This document shows positions 10,234 to 19,779 of a stretch of DNA of 64,000 nucleotides, piece after piece. Each line of letters begins with the position of its first letter. Position 1 is the first letter of the stretch. The notes below the pieces were generated by a model. The model saw only the letters and a program-made list of their open reading frames with translations. It ran no database searches and was not told where the DNA came from. A program made the translations under genes and the position numbers. The DNA is from Palaemon carinicauda. Its lineage: Eukaryota; Arthropoda; Malacostraca; Decapoda; Palaemonidae. The stretch spans positions 11,122,920 to 11,186,919 of the forward strand of contig NC_090744.1 in assembly GCF_036898095.1 (NCBI RefSeq), given 5' to 3'.

Positions 10234-11260
10234 CTCCAGTCATGGTTTTCAGCACAATATCGCTGGATTGAAGTACTGTTTTTTTCAGATGTTTAGCGTA
10301 GAACTCTTCACTGATCAGTGACACAGAAGCTCCTGTGTCCAATTCCATATCAATTGGTATCCCATTTAATTTAACTTTCACTATTATCTCTGGAACCTTA
10401 TTGTGTCTTGCTTTCATTTTCTTAACACAGTATTTCAATGTATGCACCAATTCATCCTGCAGTTTGCACTCTGTAGTTTTTTCTTCCGAGCCGCTGGTCT
10501 CCTCCTCTGCCATGTTGACCGTCGATCGTTTCCTTCCTTGTCTTCCATATTTCAAATTTCGATTGACTGTGGTGTGATTTTCCATTCGGCACATTCTTCG
10601 AAGGTGTCCTTTTTTATGACACCCATTACACTTGGTATCCTTATGGAAACAAACATCAGCCTTATGGTTTGTCTTCCCGCAACGATAACACTTGAGAGAA
10701 GCTGTCGGCCCAACAACTTTGTTTACCTCCTGAGTTTGACCCTGAATCTTCGTGACGTTTTCATCAGCCATTTCCTGACTTAGCGCAATCGAAAAAGCTT
10801 TCTTTAAGTCAAGCTCCTGTTCACTTAATAGTTTCCTCTGTGCCGAGCGGTTGGCCAATCCAATAACAAACAAGTCTCTTAAAACTTCCTCTTGAAACGC
10901 ACCAAACTGACATGTTTCCGCCAATTTCCGTTGCTCCGTTGCATAATCAGTGATGGATTCTCCTGGACATTGTTTCCTATTGTAAAACTTGAAACGTTCA
11001 GCTATCAGGATGGGTTTTTGGTGGAGGTGATTTTTCAAAAGCTCAGTAAGTTCTTGATAAGTCCTTGATGAGGGGTTATTAGGGGCAAGCAATGTTTTCA
11101 GAAGTCCATATGTAGGAGCGCCGACGGCGCTCAAGAAAACTGCCCGTTTCTTATCTTCCTCTGTTATGTCATTTGCTAAGCAGAACTGATCAAACCTTTC
11201 GACATAATCTTCAAAGTCCTCGGATTTGTCATATGCTGCTATATTACCCAAATGCGCCAT
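10230..11260 (-). CDS. gag: Ty3/gypsy gag with zinc knuckles and protease start
   Basis: The frame starts at ATG 11260, only 40 bp inside the 5' LTR, and stays open to 10121. Residues 1-190 form a helical capsid-like region (MAHLGNIAAY..). Two CCHC knuckles follow at about 191-204 (CYRCGKTNHKADVC) and 211-224 (CNGCHKKGHLRRMC); these bind element RNA. A lysine-rich linker leads to the aspartic protease active site LDTGASVSLIS at about 307-317. Downstream of the T7 run (plus 10227-10233) this frame no longer reads as protease, so the terminal ~35 residues are out of frame. Gag would assemble the particle that houses reverse transcription. Confidence 0.93.
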
Positions 11261-11281
11261 CCTTAATTTTCCCTTTCGTGA

Positions 11282-11300
11282 GTCAGTTCCTCGTCGCCAT
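11282..11300 (-). promoter_or_regulatory. Primer-binding site of the Ty3/gypsy element
   Basis: On the minus strand the 5' LTR ends ..ACTTCA and, one base later, TGGCGACGAGGAACTGAC follows. This is the usual position and TGG start for a tRNA 3'-CCA complement. I cannot assign the tRNA. Confidence 0.6.
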
Positions 11301-11498
11301 TGAAGTATATTTAGATGGAAACGAAACTTAGATAGATCCTTCCTGAATGACTTTATTTTTAAGGCTAATTTATAATGATATACAGTTTAAAAGAAGACAA
11401 GATAGTTAACAGGGTAGTTATGCTTAATGAGTAGTAAGTATCTGTAAACACAAATATAACCTCTTGTAATAGGTAGTTATCAACATAAATACATAACA
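11301..11498 (-). repeat. Ty3/gypsy 5' LTR
   Basis: The 198-bp direct repeat partner of 6854-7048 is flanked outside by the GTACC duplication at 11499-11503. As the upstream LTR of the minus-strand element it would carry the promoter. No strong TATA box was picked out. Confidence 0.95.
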
Positions 11499-11749
11499 GT
11501 ACCCAAGGAGGAATTTGTATCCAAAGTACAGGTACACAGCAGTACTTTGAAATAATCACAATGTTAATTACATGACAAATAATTTGTTTGCGAACAACAT
11601 TGCACAGAAACTACAGAACCAATTTTAACAACCATTGGTGGACATGCGAGGTATGATCCAAGGACAGATTCATTAGATGTTGAAGAATAAATGTCTTAAC
11701 CTTTGTAATGACGTGTATAAAAAGGGTATGACTTTTTTTTTCTTTTTTT

Positions 11750-12082
11750 ACCTCTGCCAACAAAGTTTGAAAGGTTATGTTTTACCCCATTTGTGTGTGT
11801 ATTTGTGACCAGCTTCCTGGCCACAATTTTAATCTTAGAATAATGAAACTAGCAGGGATTAACTTTCATGTAAAATCCTGGAAAGGATTAAATATTGGAA
11901 GTTCAAGGTCACGGTCAAGCAAAATGTCCAACTCACGTATTCAGCCATAAGTTTGGACATTGGTGTTATAGATTATAGATACTTCAAAATTGGTTTATTG
12001 TTGAGTGTATGAAAATCCACGCCAATTGATACATGTTAAGGTCAAAGGTCAAGGTGGAGAGATAAGCTGCTGTGGCGGAGGT
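11750..12082. mobile_element. Putative MITE or dispersed repeat with short terminal inverted repeats
   Basis: The left end ACCTCTGCC and the right end GGCGGAGGT are inverted repeats with one mismatch. The inside contains repeated 'ggtcaaggtc'/'ggtcaaaggtc' motifs. I recall similar text from many aquatic invertebrate genomes but cannot name the family. There is no ORF and the target duplication is not clear. Confidence 0.45.
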
Positions 12083-12282
12083 CTGCGCTCTACTGAGGGC
12101 CCCTTTAGTTTTATCCCTGTTCTGCATTCCTTTATCCATCAGAGCGTTAAATAAAAGTTTTTTTTCCGTAGGAACAGTCCTTTATAATTATGCCTGATTT
12201 TACTCATCTCTGAGGTAGGCATTTACTCAATTTATATAGAAAACAGCAACAATTATTTTCTACATTATCTTAGGTTACAACT

Positions 12283-12604
12283 CGATTGCTATTCTGACCA
12301 TTGTTCTCTAACCTTGGGTAATGCCATAGCCTCAGTACCATGGTCTTCCACTGTCTTGGGTTAAAGTTCTCTTGCTTGAGGGTACACTCGGGCACACTAT
12401 TCTATCTTATTTCTCCTCCTCTTGTTTACTTTTAAGTTTTTATAGTTTATATAGAAGATATTTATTTTAATATTACTGTTCTTTAAATGTTTTATTATAC
12501 CTTGCTTCCTTTCCTCACTGGGTTATTTTCCTTGTTGGAGCCCCTGGGCATATAGCATCCTGCTTTTCCAACTAGGGTTGTAGCTTAGCAATTAATAATG
12601 ATAA
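12283..12604 (+). repeat. Dispersed repeat family A, 3' half
   Basis: This is a good reference copy of the 3' half. It shows 'attgttctctaaccttggg', 'ccatagcctcagtaccatgg', 'gttctcttgcttgagggt', an AT-rich middle, 'ttggagcccctgggcatat' and 'ccaactagggttgtagctt', then an AAT-like tail. Confidence 0.85.
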
Positions 12605-12861
12605 TAGCTGCTGTCACTCCCCTTTATTTATCATTGCGTGTTATAACTTCCCCGTAGGTGGAACTTTTTAGCTTTCTTCTTTACGTCTCTTCCAGCTAAT
12701 TCTCTTGAATCTTGCTGTGAAGCTTCTCCTAGCCTTACTTCACAGTCTAACCTGCGGGAGATTTTCCCAGTTTTACCAGTTTGCTGAATGACCTTTCAGA
12801 CTCCAGTGCCAGGTCATAAATCCCAAATTTATAAATCTATCCTATATTCAAACATTAGGTC

Positions 12862-12908
12862 ATACATATACCAAAGGCACCTCCCCCAATTTTGGGGGAG
12901 GTGGTACA
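12862..12908 (-). repeat. LINE family E 3'-end scrap with perfect hairpin
   Basis: The segment 'catacatataccaaaggca' is followed by the palindrome CTCCCCCAATTTTGGGGGAG. It matches the 3' end of the LINE copies at 26413 and 42655, where the hairpin arms are less perfect. Confidence 0.6.
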
Positions 12909-13069
12909 GTTTAATATAGATGTATACATGTATCTAATAGATATTTTTTTCATTTTTTCCAAATACTGTAACAAAAACATTCATTATATTGTACAAATTT
13001 ATTCTGCATGAAATGATTTTCTGGTTTTACACTGGGACAGTAGATGGAACTAGAAATCTTTTTTTGTTC

Positions 13070-13756
13070 ACGGTTTTATAAATATAAATACTTGTACGCA
13101 TTATAATGTATATTATCACCTTTCTACTCGCAGGTAGGCTATGCACTCAAGACGGTGGTTAGCGGTTGCAGAAGGGCATTTCAACTAGACCAAAGAGGAT
13201 GCCGCCAACCCTAATCCAATACAATTAAATGGATGGCCCCAGTCCAGTTCTAGGCAAGAGGACCCTCCAAGAAAATGATACCTGATGGTAGATTTTATAC
13301 AACTTGAATATCAAGTAAGATTTCTTTTAAACTACCTTTCAACATTGTTGTAAATTTCAGTTTACTAAATTGTGTGAATATTTGAGGATCAGGGTAAAAA
13401 TATATTAAGTATGAAAAAATATGTTCCTAATTGGATACAAACCTTTGTCATTTATATGGGTTAGCTCTGGAAGAGCTTTGTTTCGTCCAAATTGAAGAAT
13501 TATTGTGGGACTGGCAGTCTAGTATGGCTGCCTCGTGGGCCCACCATGCCCTTGGGTGTGGCGATGCTAGCAGCTGTGTGCTCACTTTGCTCCTGGCCGC
13601 TACGAATTTCATTTGTCCGTTACAGACCACCTTGCAGTGTTTTGTGTTATAATCGTTTTCTTATAACTAGTATGAGGGGTAAGCAAGTGGTTCTGAGAAC
13701 CTGCCCAGGCCTTGAAAGTTGCCTTTTTGACACCTTCATGTGCCAAGTTGACATAG
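13070..13756. other. Non-coding stretch, nothing firm
   Basis: No supported gene. A weak acceptor-like tract occurs near 13134 but no convincing exon follows. Positions 13540-13600 loosely resemble 4704-4800. Confidence 0.4.
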
Positions 13757-14212
13757 ACTAGCCACCCATTGAGATACTACCGCTAAAGTGTTATGGCGTC
13801 TTTTGACTGGCCAGACAGTACTACATTGGATCCTTCTCTCTGGTTACGGTTCATTTCCCCTTTGCTTACACATGCACCGAGTAGTCTGGCATATTATTTA
13901 TACATTCTCCTCTGTCCTCATACACATGCCAACACTGAGGTCACCTAACAATTCTTCTTTACTCAAGGGGTTAACTAATGCTCTGTAACTGTTCAGTGGC
14001 TACTTTCCTCTCGGTAAAGATATAACAGACTCTTTAGCTATGGTAAGCAGCTCTTCAAGGAGAAGGGCACTCCAAAATGAAACCATTGTTTTCTAGTCTT
14101 GGGTAGTGCCATAGCCTCAGTACCATGGTCTTCCAATGCCTTTGGTTAGAGTTCTCTTGCTTGAGGGTACACTCAGGGCCCACTATTCTATCCCATTTCT
14201 CTTATTATTATT
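13757..14212 (+). repeat. Family A copy, 5' half (interrupted)
   Basis: It begins inside the family's head (..ttgagatactaccgct..) and runs through 'ttggatccttctctctgg' and 'gttctcttgcttgagggt' to 'ctattctatcccatttctc'. There the next copy is inserted in opposite orientation. The missing 3' half resumes at about 14896, so the two pieces are one copy split by a later insertion. Confidence 0.8.
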
Positions 14213-14860
14213 ATTATTATTATTATTATCAAATGCTAAGCTACAATCCTAGTTGGAAAAGCAGGATGCTATAAGCCCAGGGGCCCCAACAGGGAAAATA
14301 GCCCTGTGAGGAAAGGAAACAAGGAAAAATAAAATATTTTTAAGAACAGTAACATGAAAAATATTTCCTTTATAAACAATAAAAACTTTAACAGAAGAGG
14401 AAGAGAAACTAGATAAAACAGTGTGCCCAACTATACCCTCAAGCAAGAGAACTCTAACCCAAGTCAGTGGAATACCATGGTACAGAGGCTATGGCACTAC
14501 TCAAGACTAGAGAACAATGTTTTGATTTTGAAGCGTCCTTCTCTTAGAAGAGCTGCTTACCATGGAATAAAGAGTTCTTCTACCCTTACCAAGAGGAAAA
14601 TATAGCCACTGCACAATTAAAGTGCAGTAGTTAACCCCTTGAGAGAAGAATTGTTTAGTAATCTCAGTGTTGTCAGGTGTATGAGGACAAAGGAGAATCT
14701 GTAAAGAATAGGCCAGACTATTCGGTGTCTGTGTAGGCAAAGCGAAAGAACCGTAAACAGAGAGAAGGATCCAATGTAGTGCTACCTGGCCAGTCAAAGG
14801 ACCCCATAACACTCTAGCGGTAGTATCTCAACGGGTAGCTGGTGCCCTGGCCAACCTACT
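14213..14860 (-). repeat. Family A copy inserted in reverse orientation
   Basis: The order on the minus strand is head (complement of GGTAGTAGGTTGGCC near 14855), body, 3' end and an (AAT)n tail seen here as ATT repeats at 14207-14230. This is a near-complete copy of about 650 bp. It forms an inverted pair with 13757-14212. Confidence 0.85.
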
Positions 14861-14895
14861 ACCTAGTTTTGGTTAAATTAATTATTGTTTGTAGT

Positions 14896-15063
14896 GGAAA
14901 TATTTATTTTAATGTTACTGTTTTTAAAATATGCTATTTTTCCTTGTTTCCTTTCCTCACTGGGCAATTTTCCCTGTAGGAGCCCCTGGGCTTTAGGCAT
15001 TTTGCTTTTCCAACTAGGGTTGTAGCTTAGCAAGTAGTAATAATAATAATAATAATAATAATG
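14896..15063 (+). repeat. Family A copy, 3' half (resumption after insertion)
   Basis: It contains 'atatttattttaatgttac', 'aggagcccctgggctttag', 'ccaactagggttgtagctt' and a terminal (AAT)n. It completes the copy that starts at 13757. Confidence 0.8.
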
Positions 15064-15418
15064 TAGTCTGAACAGCAGCTGTGAATCCCAACAGCATTGC
15101 AAACCATCTGCTACTGAATTACAATAAAGAAAGAAGATATTGGAAAAAAATGAAAATTGAAAGGAAAGAAATCATTCAGAGAAGTTAGGAGATCTTTTTC
15201 CTTTTCACCGTGAAGGAACTTCAAAGAAGGTGGTTTTGCTAAAAAAATCCTTTAGTTAAATTCATTCTTATTAGGAAAGTCAAGATGAGCTCCATATTTT
15301 TCTCAAGTCGTATTTCTGTACTTCCTAAAATAGTATAGGCCTTGCTTTTGCTTTTTGTATTTTACTTCGACTTGACCCGGGCTGATGGTGCTGAATCATA
15401 TCTGCCTCAATGTTACTA

Positions 15419-15482
15419 AGCTGCTGCTGTTATTATTATTACTAGCTAAGCTACACCCCTATTTAGAAAAGCTGGATGATCA
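15419..15482 (-). repeat. Family A 3'-tail scrap
   Basis: ATT repeats are followed by 'actagctaagctacacccc'. This is the reverse complement of the terminal ~40 bp of family A. Confidence 0.65.
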
Positions 15483-15547
15483 GTGCATACATTTTTGTTT
15501 TCTCTGTGTTATTGGTTCGTATGAGTTTTCAGAAGTCAAGATATTAA

Positions 15548-15846
15548 CCCTTTTACCCCCAGGCTATTTGGAAATTTCCAACCCTTAACCCCCAGGGGGT
15601 TATTTTTTTCCCAGCACATTTTGGTTTATATTTTTTTTAAATTGCTCTAACAGCCTTAATTTTTGTCATAGACAGGTCAGGTTGGTCTCATTCTCTTGGA
15701 AAATGCCTGAATCTTCTCAAAAAATTATAAAAAATATGAAAAATATTACTTGTAGCATTTTTTTGCGAGGACGTACCGGTACGTCCATGGGGGTAAAGGG
15801 ATGGCTTTTGTGAAACGTGCCAGTATGTCCTTTGGGGGTAAAAGGG
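15548..15846 (+). mobile_element. TTAA-target MITE, copy b
   Basis: This 299-bp element has perfect TTAA on both sides (15544-15547, 15847-15850). The ends are CCCTTTTACCCCCA and TGGGGGTAAAAGGG-like. Inside are the conserved 'gacaggtcaggttggtctc' core and, near the right end, ACGTACCGGTACGT followed by a second TIR-like CATGGGGGTAAAGGG. It is the best-preserved copy for defining the family. Confidence 0.92.
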
Positions 15847-15901
15847 TTAAAGTGTCTTCTGAGTTTTTTTAAGTACAAGTTTGCTCGATTTACCATGCTG
15901 A

Positions 15902-16279
15902 TTTGGTATGCGATCTCATTTATGGCGTGATCTCAGAAATTATTATTTTTCTATGGTATGCGATCTCAGTATTTTTAATCGGTAAAAATAAAGAATAATA
16001 GAAAATCTAATGGTTCTTGCTTCGCCATGCGCTCACTTTGCTCGCGAAATGATAAAAACATCATGCTCCGTATTTACTAGCAAGCGGTAATGTTCAGCTG
16101 CACACGTTAACATCAATGATTAATTATTATTTCCTAGATAATTATTTCCATTATATATAATATATTTTTTTTTAGAAAATCTAATGGTTCTTGCTTCGTC
16201 ATGAAGTGAAATGTGATCACTACTATCAGGTGAGACTGCATACCAAAACAAATGGATGATTTTGAGATCGCATACCAAA
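15902..16279. mobile_element. Putative MITE with doubled terminal inverted repeats
   Basis: TTTGGTATGCGATCTCA at 15902 is matched by TGAGATCGCATACCAAA ending at 16279. A second inner pair occurs: TATGGTATGCGATCTCA at 15952-15968 and TGAGACTGCATACCAAA at 16231-16247. The repeat 'aaaatctaatggttcttgc' also occurs twice inside (about 16001 and 16175). No coding capacity. A target duplication was not identified. Confidence 0.6.
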
Positions 16280-16288
16280 ACGGCAGCC

Positions 16289-16425
16289 GATTTACTTTAC
16301 ACTTACTTTAAGGGCTGCTTTTCTGGTCCTATGCTGCAGGGGAACCCCACTCTCTACAGGACCTTCACAGGCATTTTATCACTTATAGTCCAAGGCATTC
16401 AGTAGTTAACAGTTTGGAAATGTGT
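16289..16425 (-). repeat. LINE family B 3'-end fragment
   Basis: It starts with 'tttactttacacttacttt', the complement of the family's (AGTAA)-like tail. Then come 'ggctgcttttctggtccta', 'ggggaaccccactctctac' and 'aggacc'. The same block opens the longer copies at 17822, 20080, 23965 and 55204. Confidence 0.75.
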
Positions 16426-16460
16426 GATCCACATTATTATTATTATTCTTATTTGTACTG

Positions 16461-16652
16461 TAGTCAATTTCTTTTAGTGATGCAGATTTGCACCGACTCG
16501 CAGCGGTGCCCTTTTAGCTCGGAAAAGTTTTCTGATCGCTGATTGGTTGGACGAGATAATTCTAACCAATCAGCGATCAGGAAACTTTTCCGAGCTAAAA
16601 GGGCACCGCTGCGAGTCGGTGCATATCTGCCTCGATAAAAGAAATGAACTAT
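16461..16652. mobile_element. Foldback (near-perfect palindrome) element inserted in a family A tail
   Basis: The arms 16461-16548 and 16564-16652 are inverted copies around a ~15-base loop. The inner ~60 bases (TGCACCGACTCGCAGCGG.. to ..GATTGGTT) are almost perfect and the outer ~25 diverge. The flanks are the ATT tail (16434-16447) and the body (from 16653) of one family A copy, so this sequence was inserted there. It is GC-richer than its surroundings and would form a strong hairpin. Confidence 0.85.
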
Positions 16653-16860
16653 AGCTAAGCTACAACCCTACTTGGAAAAGCAGGATTCTATACAGCCCAA
16701 GGGCTCCAACAGGGAAAAATAACCCAGTGAGAAATGGAAATTAGGAAGTAAATAAGATATGAGACTTTATGAACAATTGAAATAAAGTATTTTTAAAATA
16801 TTAGCAACCTTAAAACATTTCATATATAAACTATAAAAAGACTTAACATAGAGTACTGTA
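16653..16860 (-). repeat. Family A / A-LINE 3' region
   Basis: 'ctaagctacaaccctactt' is followed by 'aagggctccaacagggaaa' and then the AT-rich 3' section with 'catatataaactataaaaag'. This version of the AT-rich section matches the LINE copy at 40777 better than the short family A copies. Confidence 0.75.
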
Positions 16861-16920
16861 TGTTAGTGCAGGGACGAGTTATGGTTAGCATAGATAGCTC
16901 AGATATAATAGAGGTTTATT

Positions 16921-17212
16921 TAACTGCGTAATACTGTAGTGTAATAAAATGAAAATTTCTGAAAATAGGAGTTTTCCTTAGTTTGGCTAAAGCATACAAC
17001 TGCGTAGTAGTGTAATAAATTGAAAATTTCTGAAAATAGGAATTTTCCTTAGTCTGGCTAAAGCATACAACTGCGTAGTAGTGTAATAAATTGAAAATTT
17101 CTGAAAATAGGAGTTTTCCTTAGTTTGGCTAAAGCATACAACTGCGTAATAGTGTAATAAAATGAAAATGTCTGAAAATAGGAGTTTTTCTTAGTTTGGC
17201 TAAAGCATACTA
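16921..17212. repeat. 71-bp tandem repeat, four copies
   Basis: The start motif 'ctgcgta' occurs at 16923, 17000, 17071 and 17142, giving a 71-bp period (77 for the first). Each unit contains 'ctgaaaataggagttttcc' and 'ggctaaagcatac'. Copies differ by a few substitutions. Confidence 0.9.
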
Positions 17213-17821
17213 AAACTTTGTACAGTACAGTATTTACTTTTACTACAAAGCACAGGTGACAATTAGTACAGTAGTACTGCAAGTTTTGACAGTGTTGTTT
17301 CTGAGTATTTGCTGGATTTCAAGCATGCATTATCTGCTTGTGTGCACAATTTGTGGCTAATTAAGAACAAGCAATTTAATTTGGTTGTTTGGTAAGAAGT
17401 ACTGTATTTTAGATACCTGTTTGTAGTGGGTATGGTACATCTTTTAGCAGCCAGTACATTGTGGTAAACATTAGAATGAGGCAAACTGATTGAATTTCAT
17501 ATTCTGCCTTCGTCTGTTTATTCACTTGTTTTTTATGGTACCTGTGAACTAATTCTGTTTGGGGTCGCTGTTGCATTCGGTCTTTAGTCCCACCTAATTC
17601 TTACCCTTCTAATGGATTACTATTCTTCCTTTCTCCCAGCTTGCTGTCTTACCTCTTTGTACTTCATATGGGCCAAGTTTCTCTAATGCAATTCTTATCC
17701 TGTTTAGGTGTTGTCCAGCAGCAAATATTCTCACTTTCATTTTTGATTGATTTGATGTCTTTCATATTTATGGAATTGTGATCCTTATTATCCTAAACTT
17801 TAAATTACTAATTATTCAGAA

Positions 17822-19204
17822 AATTACTTCACTTTTACTTTATTTTAAGGGCTGGTTTCCTGGTCCTATAGCATGGGAACCTTATGCACTACAAGAATGT
17901 TAGTCATTTACAGTCTTATGTATTTAGAGTAATACACAGCTTATTCCATGTTTATTGTCAAATCCACATTATTGAAGCACTTTAAAAAACAAGAATGTTT
18001 TCAGTTTCCTCTTGAAAGTTTTGTCTTCAGTCTTTTGGATGCTTAGTGGAAGCTTGTCTTATAGTCTTGGAGCCTCATGTTTGAAAGCTGTAGATCCTGC
18101 TGTAGACATGCATCTTGGCTCCAATAATTTGAAACTATCTAACTATTCTTGTGTTTACACGATTCATTGGCTGCACAATATGTAGCAATTCTCTTTGATA
18201 TTTTGGATGTCTGATAACTTGATGGGTTATTGCACATTATCTTAAACTTTTTTAGTTTGAATAGACAGCCAATTTAATTCAATTAGTATAGGAATGATCC
18301 TTTCTCAGGGTGGAACACATTTTATCAATCTTGCTCGTCTTGTTTATTAAGTTTTGTAATTTCATGTGATTCCATAAGTTGCACTTTGGGTAGATTGTTG
18401 TGGATGGAGTTCCAGTAGTCAATCTTGGTAAGAACACAGTTAATCACAGGTTTCTGTACAAAATACTTATCCAGTTAATTCTTTGCAAAAGCAATGTTTT
18501 TAAGGTGATATTCAGTGTTGCTTACTACATTATGACTTTAAGCACTGAGAGATACATTACAGTCAAGTGATTCCTCTAGGTCACAAAATTTACTTTATAT
18601 TGGGATCAAGTTGTTGATATTTGTGTGTCGCCAAAAGTTCTTAAGTTGTCATTCTTTAATTTAGTTGTATATTTGTCATCCATTCCCTAACACTGGTAAG
18701 AACCTTGTTTAAAGTTTTAGCGGTATCATCACTGTCATTTATGAAAAGTAAGAGTTGTGTATCATGGGCAAAAAGTTTAAACTCCAGTTCATACATTTGA
18801 AAGATCTAAACTATAGGTACAGAATAAGACTGGGCCTAGTACACTTCCCTTGGGTACCCTTCTTTTTAATTGTTCTTAAGATAAATGAGTTTCCAATTCG
18901 TAGACAGTAGTTTGTCAACCAAGTAATCTTTTAGATACTCAAAGGCTTGATCTTCAATACCATTTGGGCCTTAAATCATTGAGTAGCAGTTCGTGCACAA
19001 CTATCGAAAGTAGCGCTAATATCGGGTAATATCAAGATAACAAATTTGTTTACATCCATCATTTCCTGCCGATCATTTACAATAGCAATTGAAATATTAT
19101 TGTCTGTATGCTGAACGGTTGTCTGGCAATGCTTCGAATTTTTAAAAGTGACTAACTAGTTGTTCAAGAATGACATATTCCAGCAATTTTGAAAGGAGCA
19201 TTTA
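17822..19204 (-). pseudogene. CR1/L2-like LINE (family B) reverse transcriptase relic
   Basis: This ~1.4-kb decayed minus-strand segment encodes the RT palm to the C-terminus of a non-LTR retrotransposon, in several frames. Recognisable pieces, 5' to 3' on the minus strand, are LLSKLLEYVILEQLV, GIEDQAFEYLKDYLVDKLLS, a catalytic box reading FAHDTQ (normally F-A-D-D), WLSIQT and FKLLEPRCMSTAGSTAFKH. The 3' untranslated end near 17822-17900 matches other family B copies. Many stops and the D-to-H change in the catalytic pair show it is dead. The family would replicate by target-primed reverse transcription. Confidence 0.8.
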
Positions 19205-19278
19205 CTATTGCACTGTAATTGTTCAGTGGCTATTTTTTCTTGATAGAAGAGAGACTAGCTATGGTAAGCAGCTCTTAA
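19205..19278 (+). repeat. Family A copy, part 1 (split by a MITE)
   Basis: 'cactgtaattgttcagtgg' to 'atggtaagcagctcttaa' is family A body. The copy continues at 19581 after the TTAA MITE. Confidence 0.8.
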
Positions 19279-19580
19279 CCCTTTTACCCCCAGGCTATTT
19301 GGAACTTTACAATCCTTAACCCCCAGGGGTTATTTTTTTTTTCAAGCACATTTTGTAGTATATTTTTTTTAAATTGCTCAAACAGCCTTAATTTTTGTCA
19401 TAGAGAGGTCAGGTTGGTCTCATTCTCTTGGAAAATACCTGAAGTTTCTCAAAAAATTATCAAAATTATGCAAAAAAAAAATTAAATAGCAGTTTTTTGC
19501 AAGGACATACCAGTACGTCCATGGGGGTAAAGGGATGAGTTTTGTGAAACGTACCAGTACGTCCTTTGGGGGTAAAAGGG
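19279..19580 (+). mobile_element. TTAA-target MITE, copy c, inside a family A repeat
   Basis: The 302-bp element is flanked by perfect TTAA at 19275-19278 and 19581-19584. Ends are CCCTTTTACCCCCA and TGGGGGTAAAAGGG. Removing it and one TTAA rejoins the family A text 'gcagctcttaagagaagga', so the insertion boundaries are certain. Two near-palindromes, ATACCAGTACGT and ACGTACCAGTACGT, sit at the right end. Confidence 0.95.
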
Positions 19581-19675
19581 TTAAGAGAAGGACACTCCAA
19601 ATTCTAACCATTGTTCTTTGGTCTAGGGTAGTGCCATAGCCTCTGAACCATGGTTTTCCACTGTCTTGGTCTTAA
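19581..19675 (+). repeat. Family A copy, part 2
   Basis: 'agagaaggacactccaaat', 'ggtagtgccatagcctctg' and 'ccactgtcttgg' continue the copy begun at 19205. Confidence 0.8.
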
Positions 19676-19722
19676 ACCCCAGTCCAGCAGATTACCAGGC
19701 AGAGACATTTCCAATATGCTAC
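19676..19722 (-). repeat. tRNA-like SINE (family C) head, inverted
   Basis: On the minus strand this reads GGTAGCATATTGG.. then CTGCCTGGTAATCTGCTGG. This is the tRNA-like head of the SINE that follows in direct orientation at 19780, so the two heads face each other. Confidence 0.6.
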
Positions 19723-19779
19723 CAAAACCCTTTGGGATAATACTAGGGAATTATCCTATTGAAAATGCCTCTGCCAGGT

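Larger units (their letters stand above)
6854..11498 (-). mobile_element. Full-length Ty3/gypsy LTR retrotransposon
   Basis: Two ~195-bp direct repeats (6854-7048 and 11301-11498) bound gag-pol on the minus strand. Both LTRs have TG..CA ends, and the flanks carry a perfect 5-bp duplication, GTACC, at 6849-6853 and 11499-11503. Domain order is gag, zinc knuckles, protease, RT, RNase H, integrase, as in Ty3/gypsy (Metaviridae-type). No env frame follows integrase. The protein style resembles Mag-like / 'K02A2.6-like' elements common in invertebrates (from memory). LTR similarity suggests fairly recent insertion, but one frameshift and one stop make it non-functional as read. It lies inside an older unnamed repeat that resumes at 11504. 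Confidence 0.96.

Noticed and set aside
14213..14860. A hairpin made by a single foldback transposon
   Set aside because: Resumption of the missing 3' half at 14896 and the AAT tail position show two separate family A insertions, one nested in the other.
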